Notes: generated by a model not told the origin, from the letters alone. A stretch of 64,000 nucleotides of DNA from Bin5 sp965204525 (GCA_965204525.1 OZ241994.1:1860001-1924000), one strand, 5' to 3'; counted from the first letter of the stretch, positions 26,011 through 35,580 are shown. Program-made: numbers and translations.

Positions 26011-26952
26011 ATGGCGCGCTATGTTCTGGGACGCTTCGTTGGCATTATTGGCGTCCTGTTTATCGTATCGATCATGATCTTTCTCATGATCCACTCCATT
26101 CCGGGCGGCCCGTTCGACGCCATGCCGACGACATCCGAGTTCAGAGAAATCCCTGAACACATCCGCGCGAAGCTGATGGCCAAGTACGGTCTCGACAAGC
26201 CGCTATATGTACAGTATTTCCGCTACATGTGGGCGGCGCTGCGCGGCGACTTCGGCATCTCCTTCCGCTATGGGGAGCCGGTCACGGATTTCATCAGCCG
26301 CTCCTGGCCCGCAACTGCGCAACTGGGACTGTCGGCCATGGCGATTGGCATACCGATCGGCATCGGTCTGGGAATCCTGGCCGCGCTGCGCCCCAATACC
26401 TGGTTGGACTACGCCACCAACGTTGTCGTAATCACGACCTTTGTTACACCCCCCTTTGTTATCGCCATTATGAGCATCATCATCTTCGCGGTGGTTTTGC
26501 GCTGGCTTCCTTCCGGCGGCTGGGGAGAACCCAATCAGTGGATCCTGCCCACCGCTGTCTATGCGCTCGGCCAGATCGGCGGCATGGCCCGCTTCACGCG
26601 TTCCAGCATGGTGGACGCGATGCAGGCGGAGTATGTACGCACTGCAAGGGCCAAGGGGCTGCGGGAACGGGCGGTTGTGATGCGGCACGCCTTCCGCGCG
26701 GCGTCGCTGCCTCTGATCACACTACTGGGGCCGATGATAGTCAACCTGCTGCTGGGTTCGTTCTTCATTGAAGCGATATTCCGCATACCGGGCATCGGCG
26801 GCCAAATCACACTGGCCCTCTATAATCGGGATTACCCGGTGATCATGGCGCTGATCCTGCTGTGGACCTTTGCCATTGCCATTGCCTACCTCGTGACCGA
26901 CCTGCTCTACGGCGTGGTCGACCCGCGCATACGTGTCGGCGGCACTATGTAA
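26011..26952 (+). CDS. ABC transporter permease DppB-like, system C
   Basis: A 313-aa inner-membrane subunit with N-terminal helix, the periplasmic LDKPLYVQYFRYMW stretch, central helices, the EAA loop EYVRTARAKGL followed by RHAFRAASLP, and the family ending VDPRIRVGG. It lies about 140 bp after the binding-protein gene and 40 bp before the second permease. No defect seen. Confidence 0.94.
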   Translation: MARYVLGRFVGIIGVLFIVSIMIFLMIHSIPGGPFDAMPTTSEFREIPEHIRAKLMAKYGLDKPLYVQYFRYMWAALRGDFGISFRYGEPVTDFISRSWPATAQLGLSAMAIGIPIGIGLGILAALRPNTWLDYATNVVVITTFVTPPFVIAIMSIIIFAVVLRWLPSGGWGEPNQWILPTAVYALGQIGGMARFTRSSMVDAMQAEYVRTARAKGLRERAVVMRHAFRAASLPLITLLGPMIVNLLLGSFFIEAIFRIPGIGGQITLALYNRDYPVIMALILLWTFAIAIAYLVTDLLYGVVDPRIRVGGTM

Positions 26953-26992
26953 AACGCGCCTGAGGTCGCAATAGGCGCGAAGGAGACTTACC

Positions 26993-27916
26993 ATTTCCAC
27001 CTCTTCGGCGAAGCAGAATGGCGACCGCGCCAGCGCCGCCGCGCAGGCTGCTGCCCTGGCCCTCGACCTGAACTCGCGGCCTCGCAACCTGTGGGGGGAC
27101 GCGGCCAGGCGATTCTCCCGCAACCTGCTGGCCATGATTTCCCTGTCCTTCGTACTGCTCCTGATCTTCCTGGCCCTGTTCGCCAATGTGCTGGCGCCGG
27201 AGGGCTACGACTTCCAGCAGTACGACAAGACGTGGCTTTTCCCCTCGTTCGAACATCCGATGGGCACGGATCCCTTCGGTCGCGACATTCTGACGCGCGT
27301 CATCTACGGCGCGCGTATTTCGCTGGCGATCGGCTTTATCAGCAATTTCATCGCTCTTGGCATCGGCCTCCCCTATGGGGCGGCCGCGGCCTGGTACGGC
27401 GGCGCCGTCGACTTTGTTCTCATTCGTATCATTGAAATCATCAACTCCGTTCCCAATCTGTTGCTGGGCATCCTGATCATCAGCGTTCTGGGGCCGGGCT
27501 TTCGCAACGTTCTCTTTGTCTTCGCAGTCACCGGCTGGATGGGTATTGCGCGCCTGGTGCGGGGCCAGTTCCTATCCTTGCGCGAACAGGACTATGTACT
27601 GGCCGCGACCTGTATTGGCGTGCCCAACTATCGCATAATCGTCCGCCATCTGTTGCCGAACACCATGTCTCCCATTATCGTCAGCGTGACGTTGGGCATC
27701 CCCGGCGCGATTCTGGGCGAGTCCGGCCTGAGCTTTCTGGGGATTGGCATAAACCCACCGCTTCCCAGCTGGGGGCGTATGCTCAATGACTATCTCAGCG
27801 CGATCCAGTCGCACTGGTATCTGGCCTTCTTCCCGGGCCTGATGATCGCGCTGGCGATGTACGCTTTCACGCTGATGGGAGATGGGCTTCAGGATGCCCT
27901 GGACCCGACCAAGTAG
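26993..27916 (+). CDS. ABC transporter permease DppC-like, system C, probable ATT start
   Basis: A 307-aa second permease. The first ATG in frame (27134) would cut off the basic cytoplasmic head and begin inside the first membrane helix (MISLSFVLLL). The frame is open upstream to a TAG at 26972 and holds no ATG, GTG or TTG, but an ATT at 26993 lies seven bases after a perfect AAGGAG. The extra 47 codons encode the expected head (SRPRNLWGDAARRFSRN). The rest has HPMGTDPFGRD, the EAA loop DYVLAATCIGV and RHLLPN. ATT initiation, or a recent ATG-to-ATT change, is inferred. Confidence 0.88.
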   Translation: MSTSSAKQNGDRASAAAQAAALALDLNSRPRNLWGDAARRFSRNLLAMISLSFVLLLIFLALFANVLAPEGYDFQQYDKTWLFPSFEHPMGTDPFGRDILTRVIYGARISLAIGFISNFIALGIGLPYGAAAAWYGGAVDFVLIRIIEIINSVPNLLLGILIISVLGPGFRNVLFVFAVTGWMGIARLVRGQFLSLREQDYVLAATCIGVPNYRIIVRHLLPNTMSPIIVSVTLGIPGAILGESGLSFLGIGINPPLPSWGRMLNDYLSAIQSHWYLAFFPGLMIALAMYAFTLMGDGLQDALDPTK

Positions 27917-28003
27917 GCGGTAGCAGGCAGGATAGCCAGGCGGCTGCAAAGACTTTCCTCTGGCAGTTGAGCCTACACGCTTCCTGATTCAACGGGTGAC
28001 TCC

Positions 28004-28534
28004 ATGGACACCGAACCAGGCGAGCCGCAGAGCTGTCCCCTCAGCCAACTGCGGGCTGACGTCCCCCTGGCGAGCGAATACATCTATCTGAACAGCTGCA
28101 CATTCGGCCCTGTCCTCCAATCGGTACAGCTGACTGCCGCCACCCTCAACGAGTTGGGCGCCGCCAACTATTCCCTCCGCATCGGGGCCGGCGCCTGCAT
28201 AGAAACAGCGCAGCGCACCGGCTTGAAAACAATAGAGGAGCATTGTCGTAAGTTGACGGAGCGTTTGCGCGCCGGTCTGCGCCGCGTGCCGGGAATCAGC
28301 GTAGCAAGCCCAGACGCCTGGGAACATTCATCGAGCGTCACAACAGTTCAACTACACGAAGGTACGCCGGCGCGCTGCCTACGGCTTGTCGAACGACTGC
28401 TGGACGATTATTGTATTGTTGTGAAATATCGGCCGGAAATCTGCGGCGTCCGCATCGGCGTCGCCGCATTCAACACCGCCGAGGAAATCGACCAGTTCCT
28501 TACCGCAATCGACGACCTGGCGCCGCAGGTCTGA
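28004..28534 (+). pseudogene. Class V aminotransferase with internal deletion, PLP lysine missing
   Basis: A 176-aa frame. Residues ~12-60 match the N terminus of class V aminotransferases (LSQLRADVPLASEYIYLNS), and residues ~75-172 match the C-terminal domain (RRVPGISVASPD..., GVRIGVAAFNTAEEID). About 200 central residues of the family, including the cofactor lysine and the GTGG segment, are missing. The deletion kept the reading frame. It lies between the system C permease and the 587-aa gene, a place parallel to the aminotransferase of system B. An inactive remnant is most likely; a residual small protein cannot be excluded. Confidence 0.8.
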
Positions 28535-28561
28535 CCACACAAGAGGACAACCGAACCGATC

Positions 28562-30325
28562 ATGCCAGAGCCAAGCAACCGCACACCGATCATCTCCATC
28601 GACACGCCGACGCCCCCACCCTACTGGGCGCTGCTGGAGTGGGAACTGATTCGCAACCAGACCGCGGCCGTCGAGGAGTTCTACGCCCGCTATTTTGACG
28701 AGCGCGGCTACCTGCTTTGCGTTCCCCGTTGGGGCGGCGATGACGGGCCGGATGACGCTGCCGAAAACCTGGCGGGGTGGACCATGCTGCACGCGCTGGG
28801 CGCGCCCGAAAATGTTCTGGAGCTCTATAAGAAGGGCTGGGAGGGTCATCTCCGCCAGTACACTGAGGCGAAGACTGTCGAGGTGCCGTTTGCCCGCGAC
28901 GGCATGTACTACAAAGAGTTTCCCGTCATGTTCGACTGGATGCACAACGGTGAGGGTTTCTCGGTCTTTTTCCTGCAGCTGTTGTCGGACCCGTATGACC
29001 ACCTGGCGCGCCAGCGCATGGAACGCTTTGCCGGCTTCTATATGGGCACCGATCCTCAGGCCCATAATTATGACCCGGAGCACAAGGTCATTCGCAGCAT
29101 GTTCAACGGCAGCCGGGGCCCGCTGATGCGCAAGTCGACCGGCCTCGACTGGGCCGGCGATTCGCTTGAAATCGAAGGGCGCTTCAAGCCTGGTCATGGC
29201 GAACGCAATTATTCCGAAATGGTAGCCCACTTTGAGGACTACAACGACGTGGTCGGCGACCACCCGCTCAATCTGTCGACGACGACGCTGGCCTTCAACG
29301 CCTACATGCAGACCGGAAACGCCAAGTACAAGGACTGGCTGGTCGACTATATCGATGCCTGGTGCGAACGGACCGCGGCTAACGGCGGCATCACTCCCAC
29401 CAATATCGGGCTGGACGGCAGCATCGGGGGCGCCAGTGACGGCAAGTGGTACGGCGGCGTCTATGGTTGGGGATTTACGGTAACGGTGCCGCAGACGGGG
29501 GAACTGGCGCACCGGCCGTTTTTCCTGAACCGTGTGCACTACGGCTTTGGCAACGGGCTGCTGATGACCGGCGACCAGGGTTATGTGGACACGTGGCGCG
29601 GCGTCATCGACAACGTCAACGCAAACAGTAAGACAGAGGGAGGGCAGACGCTTTACCCCCACATGCATGGCGATGAAGGCTGGTATGACTACACGCCGGA
29701 GCCGTTCAACACGGGGGCACTGGAACTGTACTACTGGTCGATGGACCGGGCGGACTTGCCGCGCGTGCAGGAGAACGAGTGGATTCAATTTCTGGAAGGG
29801 GACAATCCGGACTACCCGGTCACTGCACTGCAGGAGGATCTGGCAGAGGTGCGAGAGAGAATCGGCAAGGTGCGCGCCGACAGCAGTTCGCCGGATACGC
29901 GCATGTCAGACGACATGAACGGCTTCAATCCCGCTATGGTGAGCCGGCTGACCGAGCTTATGCTGGGCGGCCTGCCGACGGAGCGGCTGGGCTTTCCTCT
30001 CCACAGTCGCGTGCGCTACTTCGATCCGACGCGGCAGAGGGCCGGCATGCCGGAGGATGTTGGCGCGCTGGTCGAAAGCTTGAGTGACGACGAGATGACG
30101 CTGACGCTGGTTAATACCGACCAGCTCAAGTCGCGCACTGTTGTCGTCCAGGGGGGAGCCTACGGCGAGCATCAGTTCGTGAGCGTAAACCACAACGGAG
30201 TAACGACTGCCATTGATGGCGACAACTTCAACGTGCGGCTAGGGCCGGGCTGCGGCAGCAGACTGCATATCCGGATGGCGCGCTATGCCAACCGGCCCAC
30301 CTGCGCCTTCCCGTGGGATCGTTAG
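28562..30325 (+). CDS. 587-aa protein of unknown function, possible alpha/alpha-toroid
   Basis: Not recognised. The sequence is rich in aromatic residues and acidic pairs, with helices spaced as in six-hairpin (alpha/alpha) toroid enzymes over ~residues 30-420 and a beta-rich tail (~470-580). Acidic/aromatic stretches such as FPVMFDWMHNGEG and HGDEGWYDYTPEPFN could line an active site. No signal peptide. It follows the deleted aminotransferase and precedes the two sulfatases, so a carbohydrate role such as a glycoside hydrolase, lyase or epimerase is plausible by context only. Confidence 0.5.
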   Translation: MPEPSNRTPIISIDTPTPPPYWALLEWELIRNQTAAVEEFYARYFDERGYLLCVPRWGGDDGPDDAAENLAGWTMLHALGAPENVLELYKKGWEGHLRQYTEAKTVEVPFARDGMYYKEFPVMFDWMHNGEGFSVFFLQLLSDPYDHLARQRMERFAGFYMGTDPQAHNYDPEHKVIRSMFNGSRGPLMRKSTGLDWAGDSLEIEGRFKPGHGERNYSEMVAHFEDYNDVVGDHPLNLSTTTLAFNAYMQTGNAKYKDWLVDYIDAWCERTAANGGITPTNIGLDGSIGGASDGKWYGGVYGWGFTVTVPQTGELAHRPFFLNRVHYGFGNGLLMTGDQGYVDTWRGVIDNVNANSKTEGGQTLYPHMHGDEGWYDYTPEPFNTGALELYYWSMDRADLPRVQENEWIQFLEGDNPDYPVTALQEDLAEVRERIGKVRADSSSPDTRMSDDMNGFNPAMVSRLTELMLGGLPTERLGFPLHSRVRYFDPTRQRAGMPEDVGALVESLSDDEMTLTLVNTDQLKSRTVVVQGGAYGEHQFVSVNHNGVTTAIDGDNFNVRLGPGCGSRLHIRMARYANRPTCAFPWDR

Positions 30326-30424
30326 ACGGGTCAGGAAAACTGGCAAGTCGACAGTTTCGAGAATAGTTCCGCCAGCAGAGTCTACTGGTGCATGCTCGAC
30401 CCTTTTAGCGAGAAAGGCAAGTAC

Positions 30425-31927
30425 ATGGCAAACGAGAGTAAACCCAATGTCCTGATCTTTCTCTGTGACCAGTTGCGCATCGATTTGCTGGCCTGCTATG
30501 GGGAGACGCTCGTGCGGACACCGAACATTTCCGCCCTGGCGCAGGATTCCTGCGTTTTCGAGCGGGCGTATACGCCCTGCGCGATCTGCTCGCCTGCCCG
30601 CGCCAGCCTGCTCACCGGCCTCTACCCCCACGGCCACCACATGTTCAACAACTCTACCCCCCGCTATTCCTACTGCGAGAAGCTGCGCCCCGGCGTCGCG
30701 ATGATGCAGGACTGGATCGACGAGGAGAGCGACTACGAGTCGGCCTGGTTTGGCAAGTGGCACGTCGGCCCTGCCCAAGACCTGTTTGACTCCCGCTTCC
30801 ATCATACGCAAAAGCCTTACGAAGGCGGCCCCGAATTTCTGACCAGTTCCCATTGGCATCCCAACACGCGCATCGCGCCCCTGGTGGAGAGCGTCGGCCG
30901 GGGTACGGCAGGAACGCTGGATGTCGGGCTGGAGGGATTCCCCGATGTTGTTGCGGCCCGCTACTCCCAGGAGTTCCTGCACAACCGCGACGGAACGAGG
31001 CCCTTTTTCCTGACCTGCTCCTTTCCCGGGCCGCACAGCCCCTGGATGGTCCCGGACGAATGGGGCATTCGCTACGACCCGGCTGACATCGAATTGTGGC
31101 CCAATCGCCATGACAATTTTGAAGGGAAACCGATCAACCAGAGAAAGCTGCGCCTGATGCAGGACGTTCGCGGGGAAGGCCTCCTGCCTTCCGCGGCGCG
31201 CCCGCTGCCGGACGGGGATTCCCGACAGACGCAGGAAAGGAAGGACCGGGAGTTGCAGGAGTTGCTGGCCTGTTGCTTCTCCTATCTGGAGCTGATCGAC
31301 CAGATGGTTGGCGAAGTGGTGGCAACGCTCAAGGAACTGGACCTGTATGAGGAGACGGCCATCGTCTTCACGGCGGATCATGGCGATATGGCCGGTTCCC
31401 ATGGCCTTATGAACAAGGGCGCTTACATGTATGACGAGATCTACCGTATCCCCCTGCTGGTAAAGGCCCCAGGAGCGCCTCAACCCAGCCGCAGCGCCGC
31501 GTTTGTGCACTTGATGGATGTAACCGCGACCTGTTTGCACTTGATGGCGGGGGATAAACAGGAGAGCATGATGGGGCAAAGCCTGCACGGCGAGTCACTG
31601 CTTCCCCTCGTGCAGGGAAACGACGACTGGGGCCGGGCAATGCACTACGCCGAGTACCACGGCGACTGGTACGGTCACTACTCGGCGCGGATGGTGACCG
31701 ACGGCCGCTGGAAGCTGGTGTGGAATCTGACCGATCTGTGCGAGCTGTATGATCTGGAAAACGATCCCCACGAGCTAAGCAACTGCTTCTACGATCTCGA
31801 ATACGAAGATGTGCGCGCCAGCTGCTTCGAATATCTGATGGCGGAGGCGCAACGCACGGACGACGCGCAGTTGCGGCTGCTGCTGCCGCAAGTCGAAATT
31901 GCGGCACAGGGAACGGCCGGCCTCTGA
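30425..31927 (+). CDS. Sulfatase (formylglycine type), first of tandem pair
   Basis: About 500 aa of the alkaline-phosphatase-like sulfatase family. The active-site motif CSPAR is at 55-59 (Cys converted to formylglycine by a maturase not seen here). Metal-site parts are FLCDQ near the start and FTADHGDMAGSHG in the C-terminal half. Start choice: the frame is open from 30392, but ATG 30425 follows GAGAAAGG and gives the same MAxxSKPNVLIFLCDQ start as its twin. No signal peptide, so cytoplasmic. It has a ~20-residue insertion near residue 255 relative to the twin. Substrate unknown. Confidence 0.92.
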   Translation: MANESKPNVLIFLCDQLRIDLLACYGETLVRTPNISALAQDSCVFERAYTPCAICSPARASLLTGLYPHGHHMFNNSTPRYSYCEKLRPGVAMMQDWIDEESDYESAWFGKWHVGPAQDLFDSRFHHTQKPYEGGPEFLTSSHWHPNTRIAPLVESVGRGTAGTLDVGLEGFPDVVAARYSQEFLHNRDGTRPFFLTCSFPGPHSPWMVPDEWGIRYDPADIELWPNRHDNFEGKPINQRKLRLMQDVRGEGLLPSAARPLPDGDSRQTQERKDRELQELLACCFSYLELIDQMVGEVVATLKELDLYEETAIVFTADHGDMAGSHGLMNKGAYMYDEIYRIPLLVKAPGAPQPSRSAAFVHLMDVTATCLHLMAGDKQESMMGQSLHGESLLPLVQGNDDWGRAMHYAEYHGDWYGHYSARMVTDGRWKLVWNLTDLCELYDLENDPHELSNCFYDLEYEDVRASCFEYLMAEAQRTDDAQLRLLLPQVEIAAQGTAGL

Positions 31928-32020
31928 TTCCAGCGAAAGGCAAGTTTCAGCACAGTCGTCACCGCTGCATTAGTGCACTCCTTTGCCAGCTCGACGATGA
32001 ATACGTGAAAGGCGATTTGT

Positions 32021-33490
32021 ATGGCCAGCGCGAGCAAACCCAACGTCCTGATCTTCCTTTGTGACCAGTTGCGGATCGATCTGTTGACCTGTTACCAGGA
32101 GACGCTGATACGAACGCCGAACATCACGGCCCTGGCCGGGGATTCCTGTCTGTTCGAAAGGGCCTATACGCCCTTAGCTCTTTGCTCGCCTGCCCGCGCC
32201 AGCCTGCTAACCGGCCTCTACCCCCACGGCCACCACATGTTCAACAACTCGACCCCGCATTATTCCTACTGTGAACACCTGCGGCCTGACGTGACCATGC
32301 TGCAGGACTGGGTAGACGATCAGAGCGACTACGAGTCGGCCTGGTTTGGCAAATGGCACATCGGTCCGGCGCAGGACCTGTTCGACTCCCGTTTTCACCA
32401 TACGCACGACGAGCCGCACGCAGGCGGGCCAGTCTTTCTGGACAGCTCGCACTGGCACCCCAACACGCGCATCGCCCCCCTTGTTCAAAGCGTCGGGCGC
32501 GGTACAGCCGGCACGCTGGACGTGGCCATGGAGGGCTTCCCCGATGTCGTCGCGGCCCGCTACACCCAGGAATTTCTGCGCACGCGGGACACGACCAGGC
32601 CCTTTTTCGCTACCTGTTCCTTCCCCGGCCCCCACTTTCCCTGGATGGTTCCGGAAGAGTGGGGCATTCGCTACGACCCGGCTGACATCGAAATGTGGCC
32701 CAATCGCTATGACACGTTTGAGGGCAAACCGATCAACCAGAGGAAAATCCGCCTTTTGAACGAGGCAAATGCAGGCGGTCTTTCTTCAGAGGAACAGGAC
32801 CAGGAGCTGAAGGAGCTTCTGGCCTGCTGCTTCTCCTACATAGAGCTGATCGACGAGATGGTGGGTGAGGTCGTGTCGACTCTCAAGGAGCTCGGCCTCT
32901 ATGAAGATACCGCTATCATCTTCACGGCGGATCATGGCGATATGGCCGGGTCGCACGGGCTGATGAACAAGGGCGCCTATATGTATGACGAAATCTATCG
33001 CATTCCCATGCTTCTGAAGAGGCCTGGGGCGGGCGGGGCGTCACGAAGCAGTTCTTTTGTGCACCTGATGGACGTTACGGCCACCTGTCTGCACCTGATG
33101 ACAGGTACGGAACAGGACAGTTTGTCGGGGCGGAGCCTTCACGGGCAGTCTCTGCTGCCCCTGGCCGCAGGGGAGGATGACTGGCCGCGCAGTATGCATT
33201 ACGCGCAGTATCACGGGGACCCGTGGGGTCACTACTCCTCCCGCATGGTGACCGACGGGCGCTGGAAGCTGGTCTGGAACCTGACCGATCTTTGCGAACT
33301 GTACGACCTGGAGAACGACCCCCACGAGTTGCATAACCGCTTCTACGATCCCGCTTGTGATGAGGTACGCGCTGCCTGCTTCGACTATCTCCTGGCCGAG
33401 GCGAGGCGGACCGGCGACGCCCACGTCCTTCTGCTGAAGCCGGAACACGAGTTGGCAATTCAAGGAATCCCTGTTCCCGGGAACGCCTGA
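32021..33490 (+). CDS. Sulfatase (formylglycine type), second of tandem pair
   Basis: A 489-aa paralog of the preceding sulfatase, very similar along its length, with CSPAR at 55-59, FLCDQ and FTADHGDMAGSHG. It lacks the ~20-residue insertion of the twin. The ATG has AAGG nine bases upstream. The pair results from tandem duplication and probably differs in substrate. Cytoplasmic (no signal peptide). It would hydrolyse sulfate esters after import by one of the transporters (inference). Confidence 0.92.
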   Translation: MASASKPNVLIFLCDQLRIDLLTCYQETLIRTPNITALAGDSCLFERAYTPLALCSPARASLLTGLYPHGHHMFNNSTPHYSYCEHLRPDVTMLQDWVDDQSDYESAWFGKWHIGPAQDLFDSRFHHTHDEPHAGGPVFLDSSHWHPNTRIAPLVQSVGRGTAGTLDVAMEGFPDVVAARYTQEFLRTRDTTRPFFATCSFPGPHFPWMVPEEWGIRYDPADIEMWPNRYDTFEGKPINQRKIRLLNEANAGGLSSEEQDQELKELLACCFSYIELIDEMVGEVVSTLKELGLYEDTAIIFTADHGDMAGSHGLMNKGAYMYDEIYRIPMLLKRPGAGGASRSSSFVHLMDVTATCLHLMTGTEQDSLSGRSLHGQSLLPLAAGEDDWPRSMHYAQYHGDPWGHYSSRMVTDGRWKLVWNLTDLCELYDLENDPHELHNRFYDPACDEVRAACFDYLLAEARRTGDAHVLLLKPEHELAIQGIPVPGNA

Positions 33491-33587
33491 TCAGCCAGCA
33501 ACAGGGCGGCTCTTTCACGACTGCTGTATTCGATCCACACTACCTATAAGAATTCGAAGAGAACGAGAAACAACAAGGAGGTCCACG

Positions 33588-34457
33588 ATGAAATTTGGTG
33601 TCTTTCTTCCCAGCCACGGACCGGCGAAGTCGCCGCAGTCGGTCCATCAGGTGGCGCAGGCGGCAGAGCAGGCAGGTTACGATTCGCTGTGGGCCGCCGA
33701 TCACGTGCTTGTGCATCAGAGATTCAGCGATTTCTGCATGATCGAGACCTTTGTCACGCTGGGATACGTGGCGGCCGTCACCGAGAAGATTACGCTGGGG
33801 ACGACCGTACTGGTACTGCCGCAGCGCGATCCGATCCTGGCTGCCAAGCAGGCGGCCGCGGTTGACCAGTACTCAGACGGGCGCTTGATCCTGGGCATCG
33901 GCGTGGGATGGATGGATGACGAGTACCGCTACTTGCGCACCGACTTCAGTAAGCGCGGCCGCATGATGGATGAGTGGATGGACGTGATGCGCGTCCTGTG
34001 GAGCGAGGACGAGCCTTCATTCCACGGTGAGTGGATCAACTTCGAGGAGAGCGCCTTCGAGCCGAAACCGGCGCAGGAGGGGGGCCCGCCGTTCACGATA
34101 GGCGGGTTGAGCGACGCGGCCATCCGACGTGCGGCGACGAAGGCGAGCGGCTGGCATCCGATCCACATTGAACCGGAGGAGGTCGCCGCCGGCGTCGCCA
34201 AGATGCGCGCCTGGGCGAACGGAGAGCCGCGAACGGTCGTGTTCCATGCCCGCACCGAACTGGGTGATCAGGCGGACCCGGAAGTGTCCATTCTCAGAGG
34301 GTCGATGTCTGAGGTCAGTGATCGCATCGGGCGCTACGCCGAAGCCGGCGTCGAGCACATGCTGTTCGACTTCAACACCGCGCCGACGGCCGATGCAATT
34401 CAGGATCAGATGGAAAGGCTCGCGTCTGATGTCTTTCCGGTCCACCAGACGGCGTAG
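33588..34457 (+). CDS. LLM-class oxidoreductase, F420-type subgroup
   Basis: A 289-aa luciferase-like TIM-barrel protein with the short-subgroup start KFGVFLPSHGP, the segment LGTTVLVLPQRDP, and DGRLILGIGVGWMDDEYRYL, which resemble probable F420-dependent members. A perfect AAGGAGG lies just before the ATG. It faces the minus-strand Gfo/Idh-like gene, with only about 30 bp between the two stops. Substrate unknown. Confidence 0.87.
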   Translation: MKFGVFLPSHGPAKSPQSVHQVAQAAEQAGYDSLWAADHVLVHQRFSDFCMIETFVTLGYVAAVTEKITLGTTVLVLPQRDPILAAKQAAAVDQYSDGRLILGIGVGWMDDEYRYLRTDFSKRGRMMDEWMDVMRVLWSEDEPSFHGEWINFEESAFEPKPAQEGGPPFTIGGLSDAAIRRAATKASGWHPIHIEPEEVAAGVAKMRAWANGEPRTVVFHARTELGDQADPEVSILRGSMSEVSDRIGRYAEAGVEHMLFDFNTAPTADAIQDQMERLASDVFPVHQTA

Positions 34458-34488
34458 GGGTTAGGATACCGCGCCGCGCCTGCCGCGA

Positions 34489-35547
34489 CTAAAGGGAGTC
34501 GATCGCCTCGATCTGCGCCCAGCCGCCGCTGTCCTTTGACGCCTCCGCTGCCAGCCCTATCAAGTGAAGTTGGGCGACGGCGGGGGCATCCGCGGGCAGT
34601 GGTCCGGCACCGAGCGCTTCTCTGAGTTTGTCGACTTCAGCGTTGGTAGTTTCCGTTTCAATCAGCGGCTCGCCGGCAACGGCGTCGAGGAAGGCGGCGA
34701 CGCATTCATTCATGCCGGGCCATCCGGCGCGCGGCTCGGACTCGGCCACCTTTTCGACAGACCAGTCGCTCTGGCTGCGCGTGCGCTGGCGCAGTTCGCC
34801 GGAAAAGAGGTCCACGACCAGGTCGCCGTCTTCCCCGTTAACTTCGACGGTCGTTTCCAGATCGACAACGCAGTTGAGATTGACCTGTACCGTTCCCCAG
34901 ACGCCACCGTAATCGTAGAGTCCCTGGCACTGCTGCTGCGCGCGTCCGGGTAGGTCGTCTCCTTCAAGGAGCAGTACGCGGGAAGGCGTTGCCTCAAGGA
35001 TGCGGTTGAGAGTATCCACGTACCAGGGGGCGATGTGGTTGAGCGTGCTCAGGTCTGCTTCCGGGTCGGCGCCCCAGCTTGACTGCAGTCGTACCGATGC
35101 CGAATGCACCTGGCCGATAAGCCCGCTGCGCACGCGCCTGGCCGCCTCGACGAAGACGGGAATGAAACCGATTTCGAGGTCGGCGTGGGTAACCTGCGGC
35201 GCTTCCAACAGCCGGGACACCATGGGGCGAATCCTCTGGCGCTGACTGGCGAGGGGTGGTTCATAGAAGATCGGTACACCTGAGTCAAGCGCCGCGGTGA
35301 GCGCTTCTTCGTGCGCGGCGTCGGATACGGCGATGAAAACAGCGTCGACCGGGGATCCGCTTAACAGTTCTTCGGCGTTGGAGAATACTGCGGTGTCGGA
35401 TCCGAGTTCGCTGCGGATGCGTTGCTGCGTGGCGGTACTGGGCGCGGCCGCCGAGACGATGTGGGCGCGCCCGTCGCGCTGCAGCGCGGGCACGTAGGCC
35501 ATTCGGGTCCAGCTGCCGTAGCCAATGAGTCCGACGCGAAAGTCCAT
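34489..35547 (-). CDS. Gfo/Idh/MocA-family protein with altered catalytic motif
   Basis: A 352-aa protein with the Rossmann start VGLIGYGSWTRMAYVPAL (about 5-22) and the SPVDAVFIAVSDAAHEE segment of this oxidoreductase family. The position of the usual E-K-P motif, whose lysine is catalytic, reads EPP (96-98, in IFYEPPLAS). The other two family members in the window keep EKP and DKP. It may therefore be non-catalytic or use another residue. It is transcribed opposite to its neighbours, in the same direction as the nuclease-like gene 33 bp upstream of it. Confidence 0.82.
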   Translation of the reverse strand: MDFRVGLIGYGSWTRMAYVPALQRDGRAHIVSAAAPSTATQQRIRSELGSDTAVFSNAEELLSGSPVDAVFIAVSDAAHEEALTAALDSGVPIFYEPPLASQRQRIRPMVSRLLEAPQVTHADLEIGFIPVFVEAARRVRSGLIGQVHSASVRLQSSWGADPEADLSTLNHIAPWYVDTLNRILEATPSRVLLLEGDDLPGRAQQQCQGLYDYGGVWGTVQVNLNCVVDLETTVEVNGEDGDLVVDLFSGELRQRTRSQSDWSVEKVAESEPRAGWPGMNECVAAFLDAVAGEPLIETETTNAEVDKLREALGAGPLPADAPAVAQLHLIGLAAEASKDSGGWAQIEAIDSL

Positions 35548-35580
35548 TGCAGTCCCCTGTTTGCGTTCCCGCGCTCTTTC

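Noticed and set aside
28379..29788. Minus-strand open frame of 469 codons opposite the 587-aa gene
   Set aside because: Antisense shadow; the + strand frame is longer and follows operon spacing.
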